Of a stretch of DNA of 64,000 bases, positions 18,383 through 27,130 are shown one piece after another. Positions within the stretch are counted from its first letter, which is position 1; every line of letters starts with the position of its first letter. Under the pieces are notes generated by a model. That model did not search any database. It was not told the DNA's origin and was given only the letters and a program-made list of their open reading frames with translations. Source of the stretch: Marinobacter daqiaonensis (lineage in GTDB: Bacteria > Pseudomonadota > Gammaproteobacteria > Pseudomonadales > Oleiphilaceae); assembly GCF_900115285.1 (NCBI RefSeq), contig NZ_FOYW01000001.1:1585616-1649615 (forward strand), given 5' to 3'. Position numbers and translations under genes: made by a program.

Positions 18383-18976
18383 TTACAGCGACCCTTTGGT
18401 GGAAGGCATGATACCTGCCATGCGCTCGTCCATTTCGATGGCCATGCGCAGGGCGCGGCCGAAGGCCTTGAACACCGTTTCGACCTGGTGGTGGGTGTTC
18501 TGGCCCTTCAGGTTGTCGATGTGCAGGGTCACCATGGAGTGGTTGACGAAGCCGTGGAAAAATTCCGAGAACAGGTCCACGTCAAAGCCACCGACCGAAC
18601 CACGGGTGTAGGGCACGTCCATAACCAGTCCCGGGCGACCGGAGAGGTCGATGACCACCCGTGACAGGGCTTCGTCCAGTGGTACATAGGCATGGCCGTA
18701 GCGGCGGATACCTTTCTTGTCGCCGACAGCCTGCTTGAAGGCCTGACCCAGGGTAATACCGATATCTTCCACGGTGTGGTGGTCATCGATGTGCAGGTCG
18801 CCAGTGGCCTTGATGGTCAGGTCCACCAGGCCGTGGCGGGCGATCTGGTCCATCATGTGCTCAAGGAACGGCACACCGGTATCGAAACTGGATTTGCCGG
18901 TACCGTCGAGGTCGATTTCAACGGTAATCTGGGTCTCAAGGGTATTACGCTCTACCCGAGCCTTGCGGTCGGCCAT
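18383..18976 (-). CDS. hisB: Imidazoleglycerol-phosphate dehydratase HisB
   Basis: A 197-residue monofunctional dehydratase. The metal-binding histidine motifs are visible: [24 protein letters not shown], and later [14 protein letters not shown] with GQNTHHQVE. The histidinol-phosphatase domain fused in enterobacteria is absent, as usual outside that group. It is the first gene of the hisB-hisH-hisA-hisF run on this strand. Confidence 0.95.
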   Translation of the reverse strand: MADRKARVERNTLETQITVEIDLDGTGKSSFDTGVPFLEHMMDQIARHGLVDLTIKATGDLHIDDHHTVEDIGITLGQAFKQAVGDKKGIRRYGHAYVPLDEALSRVVIDLSGRPGLVMDVPYTRGSVGGFDVDLFSEFFHGFVNHSMVTLHIDNLKGQNTHHQVETVFKAFGRALRMAIEMDERMAGIMPSTKGSL

Positions 18977-19097
18977 GGAAACTCCGGAAGTTGCAACGAG
19001 TGCTCAATGAAAACAGAGCGCCATTATACCCGCAAAGGATGGCGCCGTCCTGCCTCTGGGCCTATGACGTTCATAGCAGGCTCCGACACGGAGCTGG

Positions 19098-19559
19098 TCA
19101 GAACGCCTTTTTGAGATTGTTCATGTAGGTGTCCACCAGGCCGTTGAACTCATGCTTGACCACCGGGCTGATGGCCAGCTTGAGCAGGCCTGGTAGCGGC
19201 AGGCTCAGTTCGGCACTGGTCTGGAATCTGGCCCGGGTGGTGTTATCGTCCACGGAGGTTATGGTCCAGCTGCCACGGACCAGACCGTTACCTTCACCCC
19301 TGACCGGTTCCCAGGTCACCTTTCCAGCGTCTTTGTCTGCACGATATTTGCAGGCGTAGGCTGTCTGGATGGAGTACTTGTCGACACCGATCTTTTCCAT
19401 TTCCCAGCGATAGGTGTTATCGCCCAGGTCCACGAGCTGGTCGACCTTGGGAAAGTGGCTGACCGACCTTGGCACATCGGAGAGCAGCTCAAACACCTCA
19501 TCATAGGAAGCGGCCAGCTCGATTTCTCGATTCAATTCGATGGATACCGTAAAAGCCAC
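19098..19559 (-). CDS. SRPBCC-family protein
   Basis: A 153-residue protein of the START/Bet v1-like SRPBCC superfamily, which folds around hydrophobic ligands. The opening FTVSIELNREIELAASYDEVFELLSDV and the closing amphipathic helix (VVKHEFNGLVDTYMNNLKKAF) are typical. There is no signal peptide. The GTG start at 19559 has a GGAGG site 8 bases upstream. It is upstream of and antiparallel to the AsmA-family gene. No specific ligand can be named. Confidence 0.75.
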   Translation of the reverse strand: MAFTVSIELNREIELAASYDEVFELLSDVPRSVSHFPKVDQLVDLGDNTYRWEMEKIGVDKYSIQTAYACKYRADKDAGKVTWEPVRGEGNGLVRGSWTITSVDDNTTRARFQTSAELSLPLPGLLKLAISPVVKHEFNGLVDTYMNNLKKAF

Positions 19560-19753
19560 GCCATTGTCCTCCAGTCTTCAACCACCGGTTTTGTTTTTGG
19601 TTCCCCGGTAAGCGGTCTATTGTGGCGAAACCCTGCCATTTTGTCATACTTGTCGCGCTTTTATTTTGTAATCTGTGCGTTAGGCTTGGTGTAAGAACTC
19701 TGCCGTGCCGGCACCGATTCCCGAACCGGACGACTTTAAAAGGACCCTTCACC

Positions 19754-21922
19754 ATGAAAGCTGTTCGCTACATCATTCTGGCTATTATAGGTCTGATCGT
19801 GCTGGCCGCTATAGCGGTCGCGGTTGCCATCTTCGTTATCGACCCGAACACCTACAAGCCCCAGATTGAGCAGGTGGTGGAGAGAGAGACCAACCTTGAA
19901 CTGGAGCTTGCCGGAGATATCGGCTGGTCTATTTTCCCCCTTGGGCTGGAGCTCAACGACGTCGGCGCCACGCTCGACGGCGAACGCTTTGTTGCGCTGG
20001 ATCAGCTGATCGCCAGGGTGGACTTCTGGTCGCTCGTTGCCATGTCGCCGCAGGTCCACACCTTTGTGCTGGACGGCCTGGATGCGCGGCTGGTTGTTAA
20101 CAAGGATGGTTCCGGCAACTGGACCCGGATCATGCCTGAAGGCGACACCGCCGCCACCGGGGCTGCTGCCGAAGAATCCCCGCAGCCTGCCGCCGAGGAG
20201 ACCTCCGGCGCGGCGCTGGAGTTCGCGGTTGAGAAAGTACAGATCACCAATGCCAGTGTTCAGTACGAGGACATGCGCACAGGCCAGAGTGTGGTTCTTC
20301 AGGATTTCAGCCTGCAGGCCAGCCAGATTGCCCTGGGCACGGAATTCCCTCTTGAGATCGCTTTCCTGGTGAATACCGCCGAGCCCGAGATGGCCGTGGA
20401 TGGCGACATCAGCATGCGAATCAACGCCAATGAGACCCTGGACCAGTTCGCCGTGAATGGCCTGGACGCCCAGTTCGCCCTTTCCGGTGAACCGTTCAGC
20501 GGAAAAACCGTCCAGGCCCGCATTAACGGTAGCGCCAAGGCGAACCTCGAGAACGAAACCGCCACACTCGAGAATCTCAGGGCAACCCTGGCCAACCTGG
20601 AACTCACCACCAACCTGACCGTGGAAGGTTTTGGTGACAAGCCCAAGCTTACAGGCGACCTGAAAGTGGCGGAGTTTTCGCTGCGGGGATTCCTTGAGAC
20701 TCTCGGCATGGGTGCAGTAGAGACAGAGGACTCCGACGTACTTACCCGTCTGAGCCTTGAAACCAGACTCACCGGCCCTGCCGGCGTTGCCGAGCTCAGC
20801 GACCTGCGCATCGTGCTGGACGAGACCACCTTGAAGGGCGGAGGCCGCTACAATCTTCAGTCCGGGGCCCTTGTGTTCAACCTGGAGGGCGACGCTATCA
20901 ACGCCGACCGCTATCTGCCCCCCGCCAGCGAAGAAGACGGGCAGCAGCAACAGGCAGAGGCCGGTGCCGAGGGCGACCTGCTGCCCCTTGAAACCCTTCG
21001 CGGCCTGGACCTGGACATTGACCTCGGCCTGGGCGAGCTGATCATCAGCAACCTGACCATCACCGACATCAAGACCGCCATTGACGCCAACGGCGGTCAG
21101 CTGAAACTGAGCGACTTCAGCGGCAAACTCTACAACGGTGGCTTCCAGTCCAACGTGACCATCGATGCCCGCACCGACAACCCGGCCTGGAACATGCGCG
21201 CTGACGTCAACGGTGTCGAAACCCGGGCACTGCTCAACGACCTGGCGGAGCTGGACATGCTCGCCGGTGCTGCGAACATCAATGTAAATGCCAGCACCCG
21301 GGGCAACCGGATACCGACTCTGCGAAGCAACGCCGATGGCGAGGTCACCTTCAATCTCGCGGAAGGGGAGTTTACCCGCATGAACCTCACCCGCATGGCC
21401 TGCCAGGGTATTGCCGTGGTAAACCAGGAGCAGTTGACCGCCAGTGACTGGACCAGCACCACGCCCTTCAACGACATGAAGGGCACTCTCAAGATCAATG
21501 GCAATACGCTCAACAACACCAGCCTGGTTGCGGCCATGGCCGGGATGCGCCTGGAGGGCAGCGGCACGATAGACCTGGCCGAATCCCAGCTTGATTACGA
21601 GGCGGGGCTTCGCATCGTCGGGGAGGTCCACCGGGACGAGGCCTGCCGGGTCACAGAGATTGTGGAGAATGTGGTGATCCCTGTGGAATGTCGCGGTGAC
21701 TTCGCGGAAGACCCCGCGGGGCTGTGCTCCTTCGACGGTTCCCGTTTCAAGGACACCCTCAAGGACATCGCCGCCAATGCCGCCCGCGCCAAGGTTCGCG
21801 AGGAAACCGACGAGGCCAGGAAAAAGGTGGAGCAGAAGGCCCGGGAAAAGGTTGAGGAGCGGCTCCAGGGCGAGGGCGGTGAAAAGGTCAAGGATGCCAT
21901 AAAGGGCCTGTTCGACCGATGA
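19754..21922 (+). CDS. AsmA-family envelope protein
   Basis: A 722-residue protein with one N-terminal membrane anchor (about 5-28) followed by the AsmA start FVIDPNTYKPQIEQVVE and ELAGDIGWSIFPLGLEL. The rest is a long beta-rich periplasmic body, with a Glu/Ala-rich stretch near 140-160 and another (EEDGQQQQAEAGAEGD) near 395-410, and a C-terminal charged helix. AsmA-like proteins are thought to bridge inner and outer membranes and move phospholipids. ATG 19754 is chosen because it places the anchor at the N terminus. It overlaps mutY by four bases. Confidence 0.85.
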   Translation: MKAVRYIILAIIGLIVLAAIAVAVAIFVIDPNTYKPQIEQVVERETNLELELAGDIGWSIFPLGLELNDVGATLDGERFVALDQLIARVDFWSLVAMSPQVHTFVLDGLDARLVVNKDGSGNWTRIMPEGDTAATGAAAEESPQPAAEETSGAALEFAVEKVQITNASVQYEDMRTGQSVVLQDFSLQASQIALGTEFPLEIAFLVNTAEPEMAVDGDISMRINANETLDQFAVNGLDAQFALSGEPFSGKTVQARINGSAKANLENETATLENLRATLANLELTTNLTVEGFGDKPKLTGDLKVAEFSLRGFLETLGMGAVETEDSDVLTRLSLETRLTGPAGVAELSDLRIVLDETTLKGGGRYNLQSGALVFNLEGDAINADRYLPPASEEDGQQQQAEAGAEGDLLPLETLRGLDLDIDLGLGELIISNLTITDIKTAIDANGGQLKLSDFSGKLYNGGFQSNVTIDARTDNPAWNMRADVNGVETRALLNDLAELDMLAGAANINVNASTRGNRIPTLRSNADGEVTFNLAEGEFTRMNLTRMACQGIAVVNQEQLTASDWTSTTPFNDMKGTLKINGNTLNNTSLVAAMAGMRLEGSGTIDLAESQLDYEAGLRIVGEVHRDEACRVTEIVENVVIPVECRGDFAEDPAGLCSFDGSRFKDTLKDIAANAARAKVREETDEARKKVEQKAREKVEERLQGEGGEKVKDAIKGLFDR

Positions 21923-22983
21923 GTGACCGCTTTGCCGAGCGGCTTCTGGCATGGTATGACAAGCACGGCAGGCACGACCTGCCGTGGCATCACAACCGCA
22001 ACGCCTACCGGGTCTGGGTTTCGGAGATCATGCTGCAACAGACGCAGGTGACCACCGTCATCCCCTATTTCCTGGCCTTCATGGAACGCTTCCCCTCCGT
22101 CAGGGAACTCGCCGGGGCCCCCGTGGACGACGTGCTGGGCCATTGGTCGGGGCTTGGCTATTACGCCCGGGCCCGCAACCTGCAGAAGGCGGCGATCCGG
22201 GTTGTGGAGGATCACGGCGGTGAATTCCCGGTCGACCAGGAGGCACTGGAAGGCCTGCCCGGCATCGGTCGTTCCACCGCGGCGGCCATTATCGCCCAGG
22301 CCCATGACAAACGCGCTGCCATCCTCGACGGCAACGTCAAGCGGGTGCTGGCCCGCTACCATGCCATACCCGGCTGGCCGGGCCAGACCAGCACCCTGAC
22401 CCGGCTCTGGCAATACGCCGAGGCCCATACCCCCGATGAACGGGTGAGGGACTACACCCAGGCGATTATGGACCTGGGCGCCATGGTCTGCACCCGCTCC
22501 CGACCGGTGTGCGAACGCTGTCCTCTCAATGAAGACTGCATCGCATTCAGGCGCGGCGAGACTCACCTCTATCCTGGCCCCAAAACCAAAAAGGAAAAGC
22601 CGGAGAAAACCACCTGGATGGTGATACTCGAGGACGAGAACGGTCGCATCATGCTGGAACGCCGCCCACCCACCGGGATCTGGGGCGGCCTGTGGAGCCT
22701 GCCGGAACTGGACCCTGCCTATGGGCCGGAGGAACTCCGGGAGGCCTGTGAACAGACACTGGGGCTGGACTGCGGTGAACCGGACCTGATCAGTGGCTTT
22801 CGTCACACCTTCAGTCACTACCACCTGCACATACAGCCTGCGCGTCTGCCGGTCGCCAAAGGGATCCTGATCCAGGACCGCCCGGACCGGCGCTGGGTCC
22901 ACCGGGACGAGGCCCTTGGCCTGGGGCTGCCCGCGCCTATCCGTACACTGTTGACCCGGCCCGGACAAACCACCCTGCTCTGA
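21919..22983 (+). CDS. mutY: A/G-specific adenine DNA glycosylase MutY
   Basis: A 354-residue base-excision repair enzyme that removes adenine opposite 8-oxoguanine. Visible are the HhH motif [15 protein letters not shown] with the following catalytic aspartate ([12 protein letters not shown]), the Fe-S cluster cysteines in [17 protein letters not shown], and a C-terminal Nudix-like domain (about 230-350) that reads 8-oxoG. It overlaps the AsmA gene by ATGA and is followed by yggX, a gammaproteobacterial pairing. Confidence 0.95.
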   Translation: MSDRFAERLLAWYDKHGRHDLPWHHNRNAYRVWVSEIMLQQTQVTTVIPYFLAFMERFPSVRELAGAPVDDVLGHWSGLGYYARARNLQKAAIRVVEDHGGEFPVDQEALEGLPGIGRSTAAAIIAQAHDKRAAILDGNVKRVLARYHAIPGWPGQTSTLTRLWQYAEAHTPDERVRDYTQAIMDLGAMVCTRSRPVCERCPLNEDCIAFRRGETHLYPGPKTKKEKPEKTTWMVILEDENGRIMLERRPPTGIWGGLWSLPELDPAYGPEELREACEQTLGLDCGEPDLISGFRHTFSHYHLHIQPARLPVAKGILIQDRPDRRWVHRDEALGLGLPAPIRTLLTRPGQTTLL

Positions 22984-23032
22984 TCTGTTATCATTTCCCC
23001 GAAACCAAGACCCAATGGCGAGAGGAGCCGAC

Positions 23033-23305
23033 ATGAGCCGCACCGTGTTCTGCCGCAAATATCAGAAAGAAATGGAAGGCCTCAACCATCCCCCCATGCC
23101 CGGCCCTAAAGGCCAGGACATCTACGAGAACGTCTCGAAGCAGGCCTGGGAGGAATGGCAGGCCCAGCAGACCATGCTGATCAACGAAAAGCACCTGAGC
23201 CTGATGGACCCTAATACCCGCAAATACCTGCAGGCCCAGATGGACCGGTTCTTCAACAACGAGCCTTTCGACAAGGCCGAAGGCTACGTGCCACCGGAGA
23301 ATTAA
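23033..23305 (+). CDS. yggX: Oxidative damage protection protein YggX
   Basis: A 90-residue Fe(II)-trafficking protein of the YggX family. It has the invariant start [18 protein letters not shown] with its cysteine, the [17 protein letters not shown] helix and the C-terminal EGYVPPE. Members protect Fe-S proteins from oxidation. ATG 23033 is favoured over the in-frame start at 23015 because the family begins MSRTVFC. It is the last gene before tRNA-Phe. Confidence 0.95.
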   Translation: MSRTVFCRKYQKEMEGLNHPPMPGPKGQDIYENVSKQAWEEWQAQQTMLINEKHLSLMDPNTRKYLQAQMDRFFNNEPFDKAEGYVPPEN

Positions 23306-23425
23306 CCCTGCCTGATCAAGGTTTAGCCAGCCTTGAGAGGCTCATAATTTTTTCTCCGGCAGCCTTGACTCAACATCCCTAAACCGGTTTAATAGCGCCC
23401 CGTTGCAGCGCACTACCGCAACGAT

Positions 23426-23501
23426 GCCCGGATAGCTCAGTTGGTAGAGCAGGGGATTGAAAATCCCCGTGTCGGTGGTTCGATTCCGCCTCCGGGCACC
23501 A
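23426..23501 (+). tRNA. tRNA-Phe (anticodon GAA), CCA encoded
   Basis: A 76-nt cloverleaf: acceptor GCCCGGA/TCCGGGC, D-arm with AGCTCAGTTGGTAGAGC, anticodon stem GGGGA/TCCCC around loop TTGAAAA with GAA, T-arm with GGTTCGATTCC, and encoded CCA. Its 3' half from 23453 is part of the attachment-site repeat of the island, so the mature gene was rebuilt on integration. Confidence 0.97.
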
Positions 23502-23548
23502 TCAGATTCAATGACTTAGCCCGCCCCGTGCGGGCTTTGTTGTTTCTG
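23453..23548. repeat. attL: left attachment-site repeat
   Basis: The first 52 bases (23453-23504) are identical to 42594-42645. The match continues to 23548/42689 with two substitutions (23505 G/T and 23526 C/T). It includes the tRNA-Phe 3' half and the tRNA terminator. Confidence 0.95.
23518..23545 (+). terminator. Terminator of tRNA-Phe
   Basis: AGCCCGC pairs with GCGGGCT around a short CCCGT loop, followed by a T-rich run (TTGTTGTTT). It begins 17 bases after the tRNA 3' end and is duplicated at the right island end. Confidence 0.8.
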
Positions 23549-23559
23549 GAATAGCGATT

Positions 23560-23582
23560 TGTAAGCAACATGTAAGCAGATT
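23560..23582. repeat. Left copy of a 23-bp island-end repeat (candidate integrase arm site)
   Basis: TGTAAGCA occurs twice, 11 bases apart, in a 23-bp block that is repeated with one substitution at 42447-42469 near the other island end, in the same orientation. Tandem short repeats just inside each att site are where integrase arm-binding or excisionase sites usually lie. The role is inferred. Confidence 0.6.
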
Positions 23583-23611
23583 CTAGAAATGCTGATTCTC
23601 TCCCAATGGAG

Positions 23612-23866
23612 CTATCGGTCTACCGGAAATCCCGAGGAAGACCAGTAAGCTTCTGCACCGCCCATGGGGCGAACCTTAAACATCGAAAGCGTAGTGTCTT
23701 CTGTCTCGACGGATGGGAGATGGCCCTTTTCAATCATGCCCCTGACCTGCCCTTCGCTGACTCCGGTCAGTTGAGCGAATCGCTCCTGGGTCATAACCGA
23801 GGTTGCTGACAGGAAGATTTGTTTCTTCTCGTCCACTGTTTTGCACTCTGCTACACTATTGAACAC
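23612..23866 (-). CDS. Cox/excisionase-like DNA-binding protein
   Basis: An 84-residue protein whose middle, MTQERFAQLTGVSEGQVRGM followed by IEKGHLPSV, is a helix-turn-helix and wing of the kind found in P2 Cox/Apl regulators and recombination directionality factors. Residues 1-24 are an extra N-terminal stretch; the protein could instead start at the internal ATG 23794. It is next to attL and divergent from the HTH gene at 23944, like a phage cox-repressor switch. Function is inferred from the motif and position. Confidence 0.6.
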   Translation of the reverse strand: MFNSVAECKTVDEKKQIFLSATSVMTQERFAQLTGVSEGQVRGMIEKGHLPSVETEDTTLSMFKVRPMGGAEAYWSSSGFPVDR

Positions 23867-23943
23867 AAGATGCTTCTGATTATGTGCATTGCACTATCTA
23901 CAATCTCAGGCTAGATAGCAATATTAACAAATTACTCATTGCA

Positions 23944-24204
23944 ATGATAAGAGAGCGCCTGATTAATTTCTTTAATGCCTGTAACGTAACTTCAAGAGAG
24001 ATGGAGAAATTGACAGGCATAGATCGAGACAAGTGGAATGCTGTTCGCGCGCGTAGACGACGCGTAAACGAAGATGACATTGAAGCCTTCAATGGGGCCT
24101 TCCCACAATTTGCCTATTGGCTAACAACCGGGAAAACAATTCCATCAGCAGGGCAGATAAAGCCTGAAAGAAAGAATTCAGGAATAGACGTACCTAAAGA
24201 ATAG
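23944..24204 (+). CDS. Small helix-turn-helix regulator
   Basis: An 86-residue protein with an HTH-like region (SREMEKLTGIDRDKWNAVRA) and the segment PQFAYWLTTGKTIPSAGQIKPE, a pattern seen in small phage-type DNA-binding proteins. ATG 23944 is chosen because it opens the conserved part; a longer frame begins at 23884. It is divergent from the Cox-like gene and 7-13 bases upstream of the HipA-like gene, so it probably autoregulates that operon. AT-rich codon use differs from the core genome. Confidence 0.62.
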   Translation: MIRERLINFFNACNVTSREMEKLTGIDRDKWNAVRARRRRVNEDDIEAFNGAFPQFAYWLTTGKTIPSAGQIKPERKNSGIDVPKE

Positions 24205-24211
24205 TCATGAG

Positions 24212-25012
24212 GTGACCGTGCAAATACTTGGGAATGATGCCTGGAGAGAATTCAGGGGGATACCAGGAGAAAAAGGGATAAACGATAGCTCTCATCTCGC
24301 TAAAGTAGAAGACAGCTCAGGGAGATTGCATAGTTGCTTTGTAAAACTACTTAATCCAGGTTGCCCTGCTCTCATCTGCGAGGCAATTGGGTGGATTTTG
24401 GCCAAAAATTCCGGAACTCCAACTGTTTCATTTGCGGCAATCACCCCTATTCCCAAGGAAAAGCTTAAAGGAAAGGTTCCCCTGCCCGACTGGACTGAAA
24501 ATTTCGATTTTTGCCCAGCCTGGTGCAGTGAAATAGTTGATGGGAAGTCCGTAAAACAAATTTACACTTGGAAATTCTTCACGGGACGACTGGCTTGCCT
24601 CAAAAGCAAAACAACGAGACAAATCGCAGCACTTGATGTATGGACCGATAACAAAGATAGAAACTATGGAAACGTCATCAAGTCAAAATCAAACGAATAT
24701 ATTGCTATAGACCACGAGACCTTGCTCCATGACTTACTCTGGCTACCAATGGGCATCTGCTACTCGGAACGGAGTCTCTTAAAAGAAGCAGAGGCACACC
24801 TTGGTCCAAAAGAACATGAAGCTTTCGTCTCCGATGTGGTCGGTTACGGTGAAGGCCATAAAAATGCCTTCAATAACTCGAAAAGTCAGATAGAGAATTT
24901 AATCAATACATTATACCCGGGAAATACTAGCTTATCCGATGCCGTCATCAGTCACCTAGACACTAGATCTGACAAAGACTGGATCAACAACCAGCTAGGA
25001 TTAATGATATGA
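24212..25012 (+). CDS. HipA-like kinase-domain protein
   Basis: A 266-residue protein resembling the HipA_2 class of kinases. Possible ATP-site lysine in SCFVKLLNP near residue 46, the catalytic-loop pattern ALDVWTDNKDRNYGNVI near 140-156 and the metal-binding-like IDHE near 168 follow the order of HipA-type kinases. HipA toxins phosphorylate aminoacyl-tRNA synthetases; the target here is unknown. Start is GTG 24212, or GTG 24218 which has a GAGGTG site. It overlaps the next gene by ATGA, so the two are coupled. Confidence 0.68.
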   Translation: MTVQILGNDAWREFRGIPGEKGINDSSHLAKVEDSSGRLHSCFVKLLNPGCPALICEAIGWILAKNSGTPTVSFAAITPIPKEKLKGKVPLPDWTENFDFCPAWCSEIVDGKSVKQIYTWKFFTGRLACLKSKTTRQIAALDVWTDNKDRNYGNVIKSKSNEYIAIDHETLLHDLLWLPMGICYSERSLLKEAEAHLGPKEHEAFVSDVVGYGEGHKNAFNNSKSQIENLINTLYPGNTSLSDAVISHLDTRSDKDWINNQLGLMI

Positions 25013-25935
25013 ATTTTTTCACCCAGGAAATCGGTGACCTAGCAGTAAACTCATTAATTAGTTCCGGAACCCAAACTCAACGAGATGGTTTTGAAGGCAT
25101 CTGGTACTCCATTGAAATTCAGCCAGATGTGTTTGTTCCGCAATGGTTCAACGTTGGAGTAGCAGTTCAAAACGTCAGCGGAAAACTAGAATTCCAAATC
25201 CTTGATTATTTCAAAAAATTTGAGTGCATTTACGGTAAAAAATTTAACAGGAATTCTTTTTTCGAAATAAGAAGTCATGCCCAAGAAATTCTAAGGAATG
25301 CTGAGAGAGACCGAATCCCTCTAAATTGTATTCACTTCGAAACTACAGCTCTTCGTATTTCCGAACAGGGATATACGTCAGGAATGGACATTACATCAAC
25401 AACTAATAGACTATTCCGAGAAATCGTAGCACTAGAAAAGAACGAAAGCGACTCAAAAAGCAATTTTGAATCAATAGATACGTCTAAAGCACGAAAGCTC
25501 GTTTCTAAGGAACTGAAACGCATCGCCAATATGGACTACGAAAAAATAGTCAACAAAGAAAACACAAAGCGCGGCTTCGAGATTGAATACAACGAAGAGA
25601 AGCATTTTCTAGATGTCGAGCTACTCACCAGAAAAGCTTGTGGGAATATAGTCTCCGCTGTTTATAAATCCCCTCAAACTATTGAGCTAAATCTGTTAAA
25701 ATCGAGCAGGGACCTAACCACGTTCTCAAAAATAAGAGGCATCAACGACATAGGGTTATTTTTACTCTTGCCCCACGAAGGCACAATGTCTGAAAAAGAG
25801 TTTAGGTCGATCGATCAGCTCCTTAAAGAACAGGAGTGGAAACTTGAAAGAGATGGTTTCAGAGTGGTCAGTCTGCCATCGGAACAAGATCTCGCGAAAG
25901 AAATATATGATTGGGCAAGACCATCTATCGTGTAG
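25009..25935 (+). CDS. DUF3037-like protein coupled to the HipA-like kinase
   Basis: A 308-residue protein. Its N-terminal part (about 28-70: WYSIEIQPDVFVPQWFNVGV and following) resembles DUF3037 proteins, which often sit beside HipA_2 kinases. It is about twice the usual DUF3037 length; the C-terminal half (150-308) is charged, lysine-rich and unrecognised. It shares an ATGA overlap with the kinase gene. No signal peptide or membrane helix is seen. The family assignment is tentative and rests partly on context. Confidence 0.5.
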   Translation: MNFFTQEIGDLAVNSLISSGTQTQRDGFEGIWYSIEIQPDVFVPQWFNVGVAVQNVSGKLEFQILDYFKKFECIYGKKFNRNSFFEIRSHAQEILRNAERDRIPLNCIHFETTALRISEQGYTSGMDITSTTNRLFREIVALEKNESDSKSNFESIDTSKARKLVSKELKRIANMDYEKIVNKENTKRGFEIEYNEEKHFLDVELLTRKACGNIVSAVYKSPQTIELNLLKSSRDLTTFSKIRGINDIGLFLLLPHEGTMSEKEFRSIDQLLKEQEWKLERDGFRVVSLPSEQDLAKEIYDWARPSIV

Positions 25936-26118
25936 CTGGCCCAAAAAGATTCAGGTAACCAGAAAAAATCATCAACTAGGGGGAAACTTATTTTCTCAAA
26001 GAACACTACACATCCAAACAAATCGGCGCTGGAGAAATCAAAGGTCTTTAAATTTGAGTGCGCTCTGAGCTGGCCTTGTATTTAAATACTTACACTCTTT
26101 CTCGATCAGGCGTATTTT

Positions 26119-26838
26119 ATGATCGTTTGGAACCACCTTACAAACCGATCTTGCGATCTCACAGATGATGAGGCTTTGCAATGGGACCTCTCCTGCACAG
26201 CCTGGACCATCGTAAAGCCTAGTATCAGCAGGTCAACCATCAATCCTTCAGATTATAAGCTAGAAAACGTTGTGCCTGAATCACTGAACCTTTTCTGGAA
26301 TAACAATCTTGCTTTTACTAGATCAGTAATGATTGCAAGAGCACTGGCATCTTCACTACATCAATTTGAAATATCAAACATCATCTGGACGCAGTCTGTA
26401 AATAATTCCTATATGATGGCTGTAATCGAATGGTGCAAGGCTTTCGGTTCAAACAATGAAGAGGTCCACTGGAAGCGAGTCTTCGGCGAAAACTCTCCGT
26501 ACATGAGTGATCTTCTATCTGAATTAGACCTAAGCCACGACGAATACGAGCAGTACTGGAAGAAAATGACAGATGCGCGTTCTAAGAGAATCGCGCACTC
26601 AAATCTTGACGGAGAAAAGGTTATTGAGTTGCCTGAACTTGATACAGCAATCTTCATGGCCCGGTCCACTCATCGGATTCTAAACCTGCTTTTGCCTCAT
26701 CTCTCCAAGGTAAAAGGCGAACTATTCACACTAAACCCCATCTGCTTTGATGTTTGGAAAGACAACTTCGAAAATTCGTTGGGGGAGACGATTTCACCCG
26801 CTATAGCGACTGCTAAAGGCCCAGATTATCCCAGTTAG
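26119..26838 (+). CDS. Unrecognised protein with a possible HEPN motif
   Basis: A 239-residue mostly helical protein in the AT-rich cargo. The segment RSKRIAHSN near residue 155 fits the R-x(4-6)-H pattern of HEPN ribonucleases, and similar 'R..K.IAH' helices occur in AbiU2-like proteins. No other known domain is seen. It stands alone 183 bases after the DUF3037-like gene, with no strong ribosome-binding site. The HEPN reading is a hypothesis from one short motif. Confidence 0.5.
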   Translation: MIVWNHLTNRSCDLTDDEALQWDLSCTAWTIVKPSISRSTINPSDYKLENVVPESLNLFWNNNLAFTRSVMIARALASSLHQFEISNIIWTQSVNNSYMMAVIEWCKAFGSNNEEVHWKRVFGENSPYMSDLLSELDLSHDEYEQYWKKMTDARSKRIAHSNLDGEKVIELPELDTAIFMARSTHRILNLLLPHLSKVKGELFTLNPICFDVWKDNFENSLGETISPAIATAKGPDYPS

Positions 26839-27130
26839 ACCCTAAAACCTTTTGAAACCTGGTTACAGACCTATAGCCAATCAGATCGAAGCGTTTGGTA
26901 AAGCAGCTCACAATGATTCGATGACTAACGAGGAGTGACAATAGATCAGTCAGACTCCGAGCGTTCAGTCTTCAACAGTTGCAAAATCTCTTCCTGACAA
27001 GTCACACCATTGGGCAGGTATCGCTTTCGCTTGGTATCCGTTACGAGCGAAGCCCTAGCTTAAACAGGGTTTTTAGAGGTGAGAAGCGCCATGGTTGACG
27101 ACACAAAACCAAAGGCAAACCGAGTACGTT
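26839..27130. other. Gene-free stretch
   Basis: 292 bases between the HEPN-like gene and the convergent HNH gene. On the minus strand a frame without a start codon spans about 26942-27055, but it is bounded by stops and matches nothing I know. No convincing gene, promoter or terminator is seen. Confidence 0.5.

Noticed and set aside
19736..21952. Long open frame of 738 codons on the minus strand opposite the AsmA gene
   Set aside because: It is a shadow of the high-GC AsmA coding strand; it lacks family motifs and overlaps the real gene entirely. Similar long frames opposite mutY (21595-23058) and the P-type ATPase (56931-58991) were rejected for the same reason.
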